DNA from: Geoanaerobacter sp964528055
GTDB taxonomy: Bacteria > Desulfobacterota > Desulfuromonadia > Geobacterales > DSM-12255
DNA: 64,000 bases
Direction of reading: 5' to 3'
Assembly: GCA_964528055.1 (NCBI GenBank)
Contig: CAZGQM010000006.1
Span: 169,138 to 233,137, forward strand
Part shown: positions 25,250-34,832 of the stretch, in pieces
Layout: every line of letters begins with the position of its first letter
Position numbering within the stretch: the first letter of the stretch is position 1
The notes under the pieces: generated by a model
Database searches by the model: none
Seen by the model: only the letters and a program-made list of their open reading frames with translations
What the model was told of the DNA's origin: nothing
Position numbers and translations under genes: made by a program

Positions 25250-25945
25250 TCAACCCTCAACAAAACCGGTCAGTTTCAACACATAGGAACCAGACTTCCC
25301 CTTCCCCTCCTGGCGAGCGATGAGGATACCTGTTTCGTCCCGGGTAACCCACCGACGGCAGTTATTGTCCTGGTCCTCGAAGTCGATCACCCGGCAGCGG
25401 ATACTCTTACCGCCTACGGTGATCTCTTCGCTTTTTCTCCAGACATACTTTCTGGTCACAACCTTGGCATTCTCAAGATCCAGCAGGCGAATCTCTCTCT
25501 TGTCACCTTCCTTGGACAGAGACATCTCCGCGCAATCCATGGTGGTAAAGTCGTAACGATCCCTGAGGAAGGTTACCAATCGCGACTTACCCCCCTCTTT
25601 GACCTCCAACCTGACCTGTGAATCGGTGAATCTCGCCTCGACCTCGCGCTCCAGACCATTCTCGTGGCTGCTGTGGCGGTATTCGACCGGGCCATTATCG
25701 CCGACAAGCGCCTCATCCCGGCTCATGCTCTGCTTTGAGACAAAGAGAAATTGTGCATCAATCGCTGTGGTAGAGCTGAATCGTACCAAGCGCCGACCAT
25801 CACGGACCAGCGGCTGAGAAGTGCTCTTCATCTCGCCTACTTTAAACCCACGGCTGTTGATCTGATAGTGCGATTCACGAACAGTAACTGCTGCAGTCGC
25901 AGGAATCACCTCCGCAACATCGGCCACGAAAAGAGATATGAGCAT
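25250..25945 (-). CDS. Exported protein of unknown function at the end of the exopolysaccharide locus
   Basis: The 231-residue protein starts with a hydrophobic segment (MLISLFVADVAEVIPATAA) that looks like a signal peptide. The same frame stays open upstream (LLKSTAIAY), so the true start may be earlier at a non-ATG codon. The body is rich in beta strands and charged residues, with conserved-looking YRHSSHENG, TMDCAEMSL and DFEDQDNNCRRWV segments. I do not recognise a catalytic motif. It lies 32 bp after the BY-kinase gene and is the last gene of the minus-strand exopolysaccharide block. A periplasmic accessory role is inferred. Confidence 0.65.
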   Translation of the reverse strand: MLISLFVADVAEVIPATAAVTVRESHYQINSRGFKVGEMKSTSQPLVRDGRRLVRFSSTTAIDAQFLFVSKQSMSRDEALVGDNGPVEYRHSSHENGLEREVEARFTDSQVRLEVKEGGKSRLVTFLRDRYDFTTMDCAEMSLSKEGDKREIRLLDLENAKVVTRKYVWRKSEEITVGGKSIRCRVIDFEDQDNNCRRWVTRDETGILIARQEGKGKSGSYVLKLTGFVEG

Positions 25946-25977
25946 ATATGCTATTGCAGTCGATTTCAGGAGTTGGC

Positions 25978-27066
25978 CTACATCAGGTTCTGTTGACGGT
26001 TCATGACCAGGCCGAGAACCTTTTCGCTGGGAAGTAGCTTCAAGGCCTTATTTACCTCCTGGAGTGACGTCTTGCCGGCCTGGACAACGACCAGTACATA
26101 ATCGACCAACGGTGCAAATGCGAGAGAATCAGCACAGGTCAAAAGCGGTGGAACATCGAAGATAACATAGCGTTCCGGATAGCGGGTCTTCATATCCATC
26201 ACCAGATTCTTCATGCCGAGGGAACCGAGCAGTTCACTGCTGTCCCTAACGGTTTTCCCACCGGAGATGACGGTCAGCTTTTCGACACCAGGCCAGACTA
26301 CCAGGTCAGAAAAAGGGACATCGTCGATAAGATAGTCTGCAAGCCCTTTATCACTGGGATACCCGAGCCTTTCGTAGATCTGTTGACGCCTCAGGTCGCA
26401 ATCCACTAGAAGAGCCGTTTGTTTGTACTCCCGTGCAAAGGTAAAAGCCAGGTTGATTGCAGTGAGCGTCTTCCCCTCTCCTGGCCCGGCGCTGGTCACC
26501 ATAACCGTATTGCCTTTTCCTCCGGTCTGCTGAAGGATATGGGTACGAAGCATCCGGTAGAACTCAAGCTCTGGCGATTCATGCTGATAGCCGACACAGC
26601 GGTTATCGGCAAGGGTTTGAGGATTCAGCTTTACGGAACGGGAGTTCATATAGGCAGGGGAAATCCACCCCCCTTTTTCATGATCTATCGGACGATCAGT
26701 CGCCAACGGTTCAACTGAAGCTGATTCGTTCTGGGGCGGAATTTTATATGATGAGAGATCACTACTCTTCGACAGGCGCTTAACAGGATCTGCCGGGACC
26801 AAAGTCGCCTTTTTCGGTTTGACACTCTCTGAAGCCCTCAACCCCGGCACTCTCTTTTTCAATCTGTCCATGATTGAGATCTTTGACGAGGCCGAATGCT
26901 CGCATGCAGCTAAGGGAGCAGCATGCTCTTCGATGTTTTCCGCCGGTATGGAATCAAGTTCGGGAAACCATGCAGACTGAAGACCTTCAGTCTCTGCCTT
27001 TATCTGATCGGCTTCCCCGGTAACACTATTTTTCGGACTGTTTGCTGCATTTCTTTTAATAGCCAT
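25978..27066 (-). CDS. Exosortase-associated BY-kinase (polysaccharide tyrosine autokinase)
   Basis: The 362-residue cytoplasmic protein resembles CpsD/EpsG-type bacterial tyrosine kinases. Walker A is G194-PGEGK199-T200, Walker A' is LLVDCDLRR (219-227), and Walker B is the YVIFDVPPLL segment. The first 150 residues look disordered and charged. The usual C-terminal tyrosine cluster is missing; the protein ends NRQQNLM. Such kinases control chain length and export through the partner Wzz-like protein, encoded immediately upstream. The lack of a Tyr tail is also typical of the exosortase-linked subfamily, so signalling may be by ATPase state rather than by Tyr phosphorylation of a tail. Confidence 0.85.
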   Translation of the reverse strand: MAIKRNAANSPKNSVTGEADQIKAETEGLQSAWFPELDSIPAENIEEHAAPLAACEHSASSKISIMDRLKKRVPGLRASESVKPKKATLVPADPVKRLSKSSDLSSYKIPPQNESASVEPLATDRPIDHEKGGWISPAYMNSRSVKLNPQTLADNRCVGYQHESPELEFYRMLRTHILQQTGGKGNTVMVTSAGPGEGKTLTAINLAFTFAREYKQTALLVDCDLRRQQIYERLGYPSDKGLADYLIDDVPFSDLVVWPGVEKLTVISGGKTVRDSSELLGSLGMKNLVMDMKTRYPERYVIFDVPPLLTCADSLAFAPLVDYVLVVVQAGKTSLQEVNKALKLLPSEKVLGLVMNRQQNLM

Positions 27067-27144
27067 CTCCAGTCCTCCTTTTCGATAAGATGTAGTGATG
27101 CGAAGCTGATAAACTCACCCCGCATAGCAGGGGGAAACCCGGCA

Positions 27145-28710
27145 TTACATTCGTGCCACTTTACGCAAAACCTTTGCCCAGAAGATGTCCAGGTCCATTA
27201 TAAGAAAATGAAACACCAACGGGCTTACCAGCAGAATGCAGAGTGTGCCGATCAACATCTTTCTGCGCTTTTGTTTCATCATGACTATTTCCTGCCAGGT
27301 TACAATTTCAGGAATGCCGGCAAGTACCGGGTAGGAGGTCGCGCGTGCCAAAATCTCCGGTATTCTCACGGTATCGTCGCTCTGCTCTTTAATTGCCGCA
27401 AGCCCGATTCCGGCACCTATTCCCAGCACCAGCCCGATCAACATAATCGCCGGGACATTCGGTTTAATCGGCTTTTCTGGCAGTCGGGCAGCATCGATCA
27501 GCGTAAAACGCTCCCCTTTCTGTTCCTTCTCCATTCCACTTGAGACCTTGGCCTCCATATATTTTTTCGAAAGTTCATCAAATTTCAGCTGAAAGTTGTT
27601 TCTCTGAAGCAGGATATTTTTGTATCCTTCCTCAACCCCGGGTGTCGCTGCAAGCCTCTGACGAAGTTCGTCCCTCTTCTTGCCAAAGGTTTCGATCTGA
27701 CGCTTCGCGGAAACGATTTCCGAGCGAATGCTTGCGAGTTGGGAAGCAAGGGTGATATACGCAGGGTTATCCGGCTTGTTGTCCGCCGTATCCTGACCTG
27801 AAGCGCGCAGTTGCTTGATCAATTCCGCCAGTTCGCTTCTGGTCTTGATGACATCAGGATGTTCGTCGGTCAAACGCGACTTGAGTTCCACCAGACGGAC
27901 ACGTAACTCGCTGAGACGTGCCTTGTCCTGACTGGCTGCATCAGCGGGTATGGCAGCAAGTTGCGATTCAATGGAACTTTCCCGCTCCTGTAACGTTCTG
28001 AGCTGATAATTCAAACCGACTATCTCCCGGTCTGTCGAATCAAGGCTTTGCAGATTGACCTGGGCCAGTTCAGGGAGCGTGTTGACATTTCTTCGTTTAT
28101 AGACTGCAATTTTTGCGTCGGCGTCCGCCAATTGAGCCTGGACACCCTTCATTTCGTCCTGCATAAAATCTGTCGTACCCTGCGACTGCCTCGTCCTGAC
28201 CGAAAGGTTCTCCTCAAGATAGAGCGAAGCGAGATCATTGGCCACCCGTTGCACAACCTGCGGATTCTTCCCTTCATAGGAAAGACTGAAGGCAATGGTC
28301 GCCGGCCGCGGTTGCCCGGTCCGGGGGTCGATGACATCCGCGCTTATGGTCTTGAGTTTGATATCCTTGCGCAACTTGGCGATGATCTCATCTGTCGTCC
28401 ATTTATTCTTGAGCTCAGGATACAGCCCGAAGCGGTTTATGATCTCAATCAGCTTTGTCGATCCCATGATACGCTGATTGATCGTTTGCAGCCGCTGATC
28501 TGCAAAGCTGGTCACGGTCGTGTTGACAAAATCGCGGGGTACTTCCTGATCTTCGATGAGGATGGTCGATTCCGAACGGTACACAGGCGGCAGGGTGAAC
28601 GCCAATACCACAGCAGCTATAAATATTCCAGCGGTCGGGAGAACTATACTCCACCTGCGGCGCTTCAGAATAATGACCAGATCCTTTATTGATGTGACAC
28701 CCTTTTCCAT
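27145..28710 (-). CDS. Wzz-like polysaccharide chain-length determinant of the exosortase system
   Basis: The 521-residue inner-membrane protein has a TM helix near 20-42 (IVLPTAGIFIAAVVLAFTLPP), then the Wzz signature STILIEDQEVP. A long periplasmic coiled coil covers about 170-390 (repeated Glu/Leu/Arg heptads). The Pro-rich P(E)KPIKPNVP segment precedes the second TM helix, and a third hydrophobic segment lies near the C-terminus. It sets the length of the exported polymer together with the BY-kinase encoded next. The gene order OMP-Wzz-kinase is that of the PEP-CTERM/exosortase exopolysaccharide loci. Confidence 0.9.
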   Translation of the reverse strand: MEKGVTSIKDLVIILKRRRWSIVLPTAGIFIAAVVLAFTLPPVYRSESTILIEDQEVPRDFVNTTVTSFADQRLQTINQRIMGSTKLIEIINRFGLYPELKNKWTTDEIIAKLRKDIKLKTISADVIDPRTGQPRPATIAFSLSYEGKNPQVVQRVANDLASLYLEENLSVRTRQSQGTTDFMQDEMKGVQAQLADADAKIAVYKRRNVNTLPELAQVNLQSLDSTDREIVGLNYQLRTLQERESSIESQLAAIPADAASQDKARLSELRVRLVELKSRLTDEHPDVIKTRSELAELIKQLRASGQDTADNKPDNPAYITLASQLASIRSEIVSAKRQIETFGKKRDELRQRLAATPGVEEGYKNILLQRNNFQLKFDELSKKYMEAKVSSGMEKEQKGERFTLIDAARLPEKPIKPNVPAIMLIGLVLGIGAGIGLAAIKEQSDDTVRIPEILARATSYPVLAGIPEIVTWQEIVMMKQKRRKMLIGTLCILLVSPLVFHFLIMDLDIFWAKVLRKVARM

Positions 28711-28746
28711 AATCTGCCTCGCTGTTGGTTTTCCCTGCCTGTGGTG

Positions 28747-29946
28747 CTACAGGTCAAGCAGATCCCTTCGCATCGTAAGCCTCAGCATGAAGACATTCTG
28801 AGCGGCCTGTGACGAGATCCGGCTGTAATCAATAGAGTTGTAGCGGTACTGCCCTTCAAGGTACAGATGCTCCGAAAAGTCATAACGCAGACCACAGTTG
28901 ATGATCAGGTTCTTTTCATCGATCGACTGAGACGAGTATTGATTCTGATCTGATCTGTTCCAGTAGTATCCCATCCCGACGATGCCGGACAATTCACTGG
29001 TGAATCTCTCGGTCAGATTGGCAGAAAACCCTGTCCGTTCAGTTGCTCCGCTCCGACCTGATGCGGCGGTAATGTCATGATTGAAAGTAAGTGCACCGGA
29101 CCTGCTCTCATCGTTGTAGTTTATTGCAAAATTACCGATAAAACCGTCTTCATCACTGGTGGTTTTTGAAGTGACTGCCTGTGACGGAGCTATAACTGTC
29201 GTCATGTCGAATTCGGAAAGGGTGTATCGACCACCAGCGTTCAGCGAGAATCCCCACAGTTCATGAAATTTTTTCGAAAGACCGACAGTCGCAGTGTAAT
29301 TATCTACCTGGGAGACATCTGTCAGATTTCGGGCAAAGCCGAAAGATCCCGTCAGTTTTGCCTGACGCAGAATACGATCAAGATCGTAATCCAGTGCGAT
29401 TGTGGCGGTATGCACCTCGGTAGTCAAATATGACGGGTTGTCGAAGAGCTCTTGTGAATAGGCATACGAAAAGGTTGAGCTGCTTTTTTCAGATACGGCA
29501 TAATTAGCTGACAATTGATAGTTTTGCCGGTCACTCCCTGTTTTGAGAGCCAGCCCGTTATCGTCACTCCTGTCAGGACGTGAATTCCGGAGATACCCTG
29601 CTCCGGCCGAAATTGAGATACGTGGATCGTATCGATAGGTAACTCCACTCTGAACAAAGTAGTCTGCTGAGTTGAGCGCGGAATTACGTGAATAATCAAG
29701 CAAGTTGACTCCGGTAGAGAGGGATCCGCTCAGGCGTTCAGTTGTGCTGGAAAGATCCAGTGACGGCGTAAGAGTCGTGATAAAGTCTTTCCGCGGAGAA
29801 CCGGTAGCAAGAAAGATATTGTCATTGAACTCTTCTTTGAGAGAAAGGCCCGGAATCAGCTTCAGCTCTTCACCCAGAAGCGGAAGGGGGAGAGCCAAAG
29901 CAATAATTATTGCGAGAGCAAAAGACTTTTTAAGATCAGGGGACAA
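28747..29946 (-). CDS. Outer-membrane beta-barrel protein of the exosortase locus
   Basis: The 399-residue protein has a signal peptide (about 1-25, ALPLPLLGEE). Many alternating strands with aromatic girdle residues follow, such as YFVQSGVTYRYDPRISISAGAGY and QNYQLSANYAVSEKSSSTFSYAY, and it ends in a strand MLRLTMRRDLLDL. This matches the outer-membrane barrel found beside exosortase polysaccharide genes. It may guide polymer through or anchor it at the outer membrane. It overlaps the export gene upstream by 11 bases, so translation is coupled to it. Confidence 0.82.
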   Translation of the reverse strand: MSPDLKKSFALAIIIALALPLPLLGEELKLIPGLSLKEEFNDNIFLATGSPRKDFITTLTPSLDLSSTTERLSGSLSTGVNLLDYSRNSALNSADYFVQSGVTYRYDPRISISAGAGYLRNSRPDRSDDNGLALKTGSDRQNYQLSANYAVSEKSSSTFSYAYSQELFDNPSYLTTEVHTATIALDYDLDRILRQAKLTGSFGFARNLTDVSQVDNYTATVGLSKKFHELWGFSLNAGGRYTLSEFDMTTVIAPSQAVTSKTTSDEDGFIGNFAINYNDESRSGALTFNHDITAASGRSGATERTGFSANLTERFTSELSGIVGMGYYWNRSDQNQYSSQSIDEKNLIINCGLRYDFSEHLYLEGQYRYNSIDYSRISSQAAQNVFMLRLTMRRDLLDL

Positions 29947-30961
29947 TGATTACATCGCCTCTCTGGAGATCGATATTCGTCTCAAGATGTCTTCCTTCCA
30001 TGACTTCGTTATAATTGAATGGAAACATGACTGTTTCCCCCCCCTGCTGCCGGAAAATCTTGATTTTGCTTTTCTGGGCGAAAGGATTCGGCCCGCCGGC
30101 CATGGAGAGTGCCTGCAATACGTTGGTATTGGCAACCATCAGTTGTCTGCCGGGGGTGTTCACCCTGCCGGTAACGTAGATGATCATGCTGTTTGACTGT
30201 TTTACCTCCACGGCAACATTGGAATCAGCAGTATAGCGGGAGAGAGCGGTATCAAGTTCGAGCTTCAGCTTTGCTACTGTCTTACCCTCTGCAACCAGTT
30301 CGCCCACCAGTGGAAAGGATATTTTACCGTCAGGCAATACCACTACCGTCTTCGTCAGGTTTTCGTCCCTCCAGACCGATATACCAATCAAATCGCCGGG
30401 ACCGATAATATATTCGGAAGACTTGGATGCTGTCTTGCTTGATACAGGGTGGACAGTTACTCCCGGGTCTGAGTCAGTAAGCCCCACCATATCGGTAAGA
30501 TTTCCCCACCATGAGTTTTCAGACGGTATGCCGGCAGTCTGTTCAGGGACACTCGGTTTCTGCTCGGTATTACCAGGAGGGCGCACATTTTTGGCTGCTG
30601 TCACAGCAGCTGCCTTACGCTCTTCTGCAGCCTTTTGCGCAGCCAAAAGTTCCTTCTCTTTCTGTTCTGCTACGGCCTTCTCTTCAGACTTTTTCTGTTC
30701 CTCTGCCACCTTTTGCGCAGTCAAGCGTTCCTTTTCCAATTTTTCAGCTGCAGCCTTCTCTTCTGCCTTTTTTAGCGCAGCGGAACGGCGGGCCGCAGCG
30801 ATTCGCTCAGACTTTTCAGCTGCATTATTCTTCGCAGGCACCGGCTTATCACTTTCGATCATATCAATGACCTCACCTGCCGGTTCCCCAATCGCCCATA
30901 CGGGGATGACGCTCAAAGCGCTCAGAAGAGTCATAACATACAGCGTATTCTTAATATACAT
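29936..30961 (-). CDS. Wza-like polysaccharide export protein with Lys/Glu-rich repeat linker
   Basis: The 341-residue protein has a signal peptide (about 1-24, VIPVWA). A highly charged helical linker (about 60-125) holds two 26-residue repeats of the AEKLEKERLTAQKVAEEQK type. A polysaccharide export (Poly_export) domain follows (about 185-265; SEYIIGPGDLIGISVWRDENL), then a SLBB-type domain (VYVTGRVNTPGR-like, ending GDVIIVP). It should form or join the outer-membrane/periplasmic export channel with the barrel protein. The linker resembles the TolA/TonB stalk and may span the periplasm. No lipobox cysteine is visible, unlike Wza. Confidence 0.85.
   Translation of the reverse strand: MYIKNTLYVMTLLSALSVIPVWAIGEPAGEVIDMIESDKPVPAKNNAAEKSERIAAARRSAALKKAEEKAAAEKLEKERLTAQKVAEEQKKSEEKAVAEQKEKELLAAQKAAEERKAAAVTAAKNVRPPGNTEQKPSVPEQTAGIPSENSWWGNLTDMVGLTDSDPGVTVHPVSSKTASKSSEYIIGPGDLIGISVWRDENLTKTVVVLPDGKISFPLVGELVAEGKTVAKLKLELDTALSRYTADSNVAVEVKQSNSMIIYVTGRVNTPGRQLMVANTNVLQALSMAGGPNPFAQKSKIKIFRQQGGETVMFPFNYNEVMEGRHLETNIDLQRGDVIIVP
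30631..30786 (-). repeat. Two imperfect 78-bp tandem repeats inside the export gene
   Basis: The segment starting ccttttgcgcag recurs after 78 bases. Each unit encodes 26 residues (KAEEKAAAEKLEKERLTAQK... and KSEEKAVAEQKEKELLAAQK...). The repeat keeps the frame and could expand or contract without breaking the gene. Confidence 0.75.
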
Positions 30962-31075
30962 TGCGCCTCCATAGGCATGTTGAAACGATAATAACCTGAT
31001 ATCACGGTCAATTTTGGTACATTAGCACACAAGTGTTACAAGCGGATTACAGCCGTGGAACATATTGTTAACAGG

Positions 31076-33052
31076 TTAAATCTTCGCCAACGTTCGCTCG
31101 GCCTCTCCTCTCCCCTGGAAACTGTCGTTCCGTGTTAGTGACTTTTTGAGAAAATCCTTGGCTTCCGGCAATCTGCCCGCCTTGAAAAGGACCATGCCGA
31201 GGTGATAGTTTATGACGGATGCCTCAGGAGCCTTGGACTGAACCGGTTTCAGCAACTCCAGCGCCTTGTCGGTATTCCCTTTTTTGTAATATAGCCACCC
31301 AAGCGTATCCTGCACGGTCAATTCCTCTGGATTCAGAGTCCGGGCTTTTTCTGCAAGCACCAAGGCACGGTCTATATCTCTGGATAGCTCTCCCAGTAGG
31401 AAGGCAAGGTCATTAGCAACTCTCCATGACTGTGGATTGGCCTTAAGCGCCTGCTCATATTCAACTACTGCTCGTTCCATTTTCCCCTGTTTAATGTAGA
31501 GCTCGCCACTCTTGACATACCCTATCGGAAGTTGGGGCGCCATTTTCTTTACCTGGCCATACTCGCTTTCGGCTCGCTTGGCATCTCCGGCCATAACCAG
31601 CAGGTCACCCAGCAGAACCCGGGCCTCAAGGTCGGCAGGAGTTTTGGTCATGACCTTGCGCACCGCCTCTTCGGCACTCTTGAAATCTTTCTGGAAGGCA
31701 TGATAACGGGCAAAGGCAAACTGGACGTCACGCGACTCAGGATCAAGCTTTTGGGCATTTTTCAGGTTGTCCAGCGCAAGATTGACCTCTTTGTTCATCA
31801 AGTGCCCTTCTGCCATACGGAGGAAGCCCGGGATGGATTGAGGATTCTCGGCAACTACGGTCCTGAACTCGGCCACCGCATTGGCACCTTCGCCCTTTAA
31901 CAGGTGAAGATTCCCTTTTGTAAAATGGGCATCCGTGCTTTTAGGATTCTCCTTGAGCACTTCGTCAAGATATTTCCTCGCCTGTTCGGTCTCCTTTCGT
32001 TCAAGATACACTCGTGCCAAGGCGTTTTTCGCTCTGATGACGTCAGGATTACCGGCTTTTTCCAACGGAATGCATTCCTTAAGGGTTGCAATCCCCTGAT
32101 CGACGCGTTTTGAATTCAAATACAGCTCGCTCAGGGCAAAACGAAGGGAGAAACTCTTCCCGTTCTGCGTGATCGCTTCCTTCAGTTCCCGTTCCGCTTC
32201 GGTTGACTTGTTGTGCGACATGTAAAATGCTGCAACTTTAAGCCTTGTTTCGTCGTTGGCCGGTGCCGAAGCAGTAATCTGTTTCAGAGTTTCTATCGCC
32301 TGAGGCTCCCGCCCTGCCGCCCAGTAAAGGTTTGCCAGGTTCAACTTGTGTTCGCTCTTAGCCGGTTCGAGTTCACAGACCTTTTTAAGGAGAGCCACCG
32401 CTTCATCGACCCGGTTCTGTCGTGCAAGAAGATCCGCCTGTGTCAGATACAGAACCACGGATTTCGGATTTGCCTCTATACCTCGCCTGATGACAGTTTC
32501 CCCACCCTTGGCATCATTAGCCTGCAGATAGGTAGTGGCCAGCAACAGGAAAACATCAGGCGTTTTGATCCCCTGGGTTACAAGAGCCTCAAGATAGCTC
32601 CGCGCCTTGTCGAATTCCTTGTGACTGATCATGACAGCGCCTTTCAACTGCAGCGCATCTGCATTCCTGGGGTCCTGCTTCAGAAGCAGTTCAGCCTTTT
32701 CCATAGCCTTGTCGGTTTCGCGTACCGTGAGATATATCTTGCCAAGTTCGTACTGCGCTTCCCGGTTGGCCGGATCAAGCTCCGCTGCCTTTGTGAACAT
32801 GCCGTAGGCAGCCTTGAGATCGTTTTCTTTCAGCGCTACCATCCCAAGCATATGAATTGCTCCTGCAAACTTGTGATCGATCTGAACCGCGTTCTTGAAC
32901 TCCAGTTTTGCTTTTACATACTCACCCTTTTCGTAAAGCGCCTTGCCTTTGTTGAAGAATTTAGCTTTTTTGGCATCCGGGCCGCTGCAGGAAACCAACA
33001 GCAGTATGGTGCAGAGTGCCAGTACCAGTTTGATCAGACGATGATTCATCAT
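31076..33052 (-). CDS. prsT: TPR lipoprotein of the PrsT family
   Basis: The 658-residue protein begins with a lipoprotein signal ending LLLVSC-SGPD, the lipobox cysteine being at about residue 22. The rest is a superhelix of about 17-18 tetratricopeptide repeats (for example GKALYEKGEYVKAKLEFKNAV, GDLLVMAGDAKRAESEYGQV). PrsT-type TPR lipoproteins accompany exosortase loci and are thought to help secretion or assembly of the polymer or of PEP-CTERM proteins. Many family members are nearer 900 residues, so this one is shorter. It lies between the export gene and the WecA-like gene. Confidence 0.88.
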   Translation of the reverse strand: MMNHRLIKLVLALCTILLLVSCSGPDAKKAKFFNKGKALYEKGEYVKAKLEFKNAVQIDHKFAGAIHMLGMVALKENDLKAAYGMFTKAAELDPANREAQYELGKIYLTVRETDKAMEKAELLLKQDPRNADALQLKGAVMISHKEFDKARSYLEALVTQGIKTPDVFLLLATTYLQANDAKGGETVIRRGIEANPKSVVLYLTQADLLARQNRVDEAVALLKKVCELEPAKSEHKLNLANLYWAAGREPQAIETLKQITASAPANDETRLKVAAFYMSHNKSTEAERELKEAITQNGKSFSLRFALSELYLNSKRVDQGIATLKECIPLEKAGNPDVIRAKNALARVYLERKETEQARKYLDEVLKENPKSTDAHFTKGNLHLLKGEGANAVAEFRTVVAENPQSIPGFLRMAEGHLMNKEVNLALDNLKNAQKLDPESRDVQFAFARYHAFQKDFKSAEEAVRKVMTKTPADLEARVLLGDLLVMAGDAKRAESEYGQVKKMAPQLPIGYVKSGELYIKQGKMERAVVEYEQALKANPQSWRVANDLAFLLGELSRDIDRALVLAEKARTLNPEELTVQDTLGWLYYKKGNTDKALELLKPVQSKAPEASVINYHLGMVLFKAGRLPEAKDFLKKSLTRNDSFQGRGEAERTLAKI

Positions 33053-33097
33053 TGACCTACCTCCATATAATAGATATGTAAGAAATTTTCCGTTTCC

Positions 33098-34726
33098 CTA
33101 TTTAACAGCAAGTACTACAAGCGCAATCACCGTCGATAATGCGATACGGTGGAGGTTTCCCCGCTGTTCCGCCATCAGAACCTCAAAACTGAAATACAGC
33201 ATGATGACTTTCGCAGCTACCAATCCGATCTGATATTCCTGCAAACGCTGATCAGGCAGATTGGGTATCGCCACCGCCAGAATAATGATCAGAAAGTCCA
33301 TGGGTGAGCTTTTGAACCCGCTTTGTCGCCTTGAAAACTTCGAAATAAGCAGAATCATGAGAGTAAAAATGACAAAGAGAAGGGTAAAGCCGGTGTGCAT
33401 CATCCCCTCAAGCTGCAAAACCGGCCTTGTTTCACTCAGATAGACCGCAAAAGGGATCATCAGATACAGGATAACCCTCAGGAGCAAGCTGGTGTATCTC
33501 CTCGCCCAAAACCAGGTGACTGCGATTACCAGCGCAAAGAAGAATGCGGCGAACGTCACATAGGTGGGAGCTGAACCGGCAAGGATGCAGATAATCAGGA
33601 GCAACAGCGGAATACCTGATTCGAACAGAGGGAACGTTCTTTTGATCAGGGACCCTTCCCGTTTCACAAGTCTCAGACGAGCAGCGATCCTGTTATTAAA
33701 AAACCTGAAACGGCCGGGCTGCCACCCTTCCCGGCGCGCTCGTGAGAAAATACCGAGTACTAAGGCAGAAAACCCCAGATACGAAAGGAGCAGCAACCAG
33801 TCGGAGTAGTAGCGCAACAGTATTGCCGCTACGATCAGAAGTGTCTGAAGCAGATAGATAACCACGACCGATTCGGATTGATGAAGCCCCAACCCGAGAA
33901 GATGGTGGTGAAAATGGTTTTTGTCGGCGCTGAATGGAGACCTTTTCTGCGCAATACGGGTGACCATGACCGTCAGGGTATCGAGAATCGGAAACCCGAG
34001 CAGGATCAGAGGGAGCAACGGACTCAGGGTCGGCTTTGACTGGGATAGGTCAATTGCAAGGGTTGCGGCAGAGAACCCGAGGAACTGACTTCCGGCATCC
34101 CCCATGAAGATCGTGGCAGGATGGGTGTTGAATCGGAGAAAACCGAAGAGCACCCCGACCAGTGCCAGGGCGATCAGGCCGATGACCGAATTCCCCTCAA
34201 GATAGGAGAGGAAGCCTAAAGCCGAAAATATGAGCAGGCAAATCCCCCCGGCAAGGCCGTCCAATCCGTCGGAAAGGTTAATGGCATTGGTTACACCGAC
34301 TATGGCCACCAGAGTCAGTGGAACGGCGATAACTGACGGAAGACGGACCATATCAGGCAAAAGCGTGCCTAACGAAGTAATCTGAACACCACCGCCAAAA
34401 ATGACGATGAGCGCTGCCAGAAACTGCCCGGAAAACTTGACCTTGGGTGGCAGATCATGAAGGTCGTCAAGAAGGCCGAAGAAGATCAGTATCGCAGCAC
34501 CAGCCAGAAATGCGAGGACGAAGCGGTCCGCATAATGCCAGAAGATAAGGGGCACAAAGGCACCGCAGGCCATGGCAATGCCGCCGATTCGAGGAATCGG
34601 CCTGGTGTGGACCTTTCGAGCTCCCGGTAAATCCACCACATTGTGGCGGATCGCCAGCGAACTGAGCATGGGAGTCATGCCGATTGTTATGAGAACCGCC
34701 AGTAGCAGCGTTGACAGAAAGATCAT
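33098..34726 (-). CDS. WecA/MraY-family undecaprenyl-phosphate sugar-1-phosphate transferase with C-terminal membrane extension
   Basis: The first 350 residues are a polytopic PNPT enzyme. Visible landmarks are KVHTRPIPRIGG (about 40-51), FFGLLDDLHDLPPKVKF, the NAINLSDGLDGLAGG motif, FLRFNTHPATIFMGDAGSQF and KNHFHHHLL. It should start the repeat unit by putting HexNAc-1-phosphate on undecaprenyl phosphate at the inner membrane. The last 190 residues add about six further membrane segments with no motif I know; ordinary WecA ends near residue 360. The extension could couple initiation to the exosortase or polymerase. It lies downstream of the exosortase gene. Confidence 0.88.
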   Translation of the reverse strand: MIFLSTLLLAVLITIGMTPMLSSLAIRHNVVDLPGARKVHTRPIPRIGGIAMACGAFVPLIFWHYADRFVLAFLAGAAILIFFGLLDDLHDLPPKVKFSGQFLAALIVIFGGGVQITSLGTLLPDMVRLPSVIAVPLTLVAIVGVTNAINLSDGLDGLAGGICLLIFSALGFLSYLEGNSVIGLIALALVGVLFGFLRFNTHPATIFMGDAGSQFLGFSAATLAIDLSQSKPTLSPLLPLILLGFPILDTLTVMVTRIAQKRSPFSADKNHFHHHLLGLGLHQSESVVVIYLLQTLLIVAAILLRYYSDWLLLLSYLGFSALVLGIFSRARREGWQPGRFRFFNNRIAARLRLVKREGSLIKRTFPLFESGIPLLLLIICILAGSAPTYVTFAAFFFALVIAVTWFWARRYTSLLLRVILYLMIPFAVYLSETRPVLQLEGMMHTGFTLLFVIFTLMILLISKFSRRQSGFKSSPMDFLIIILAVAIPNLPDQRLQEYQIGLVAAKVIMLYFSFEVLMAEQRGNLHRIALSTVIALVVLAVK

Positions 34727-34832
34727 AGGTCAGTAGTGGAAGAAATACGTGAATGAGACCGTCGAATCATGTACGGACATCTGTTTCTTCCTTTCTCTTA
34801 GAGAAACATTCAGAATCGACCTGTTTGTGAGG

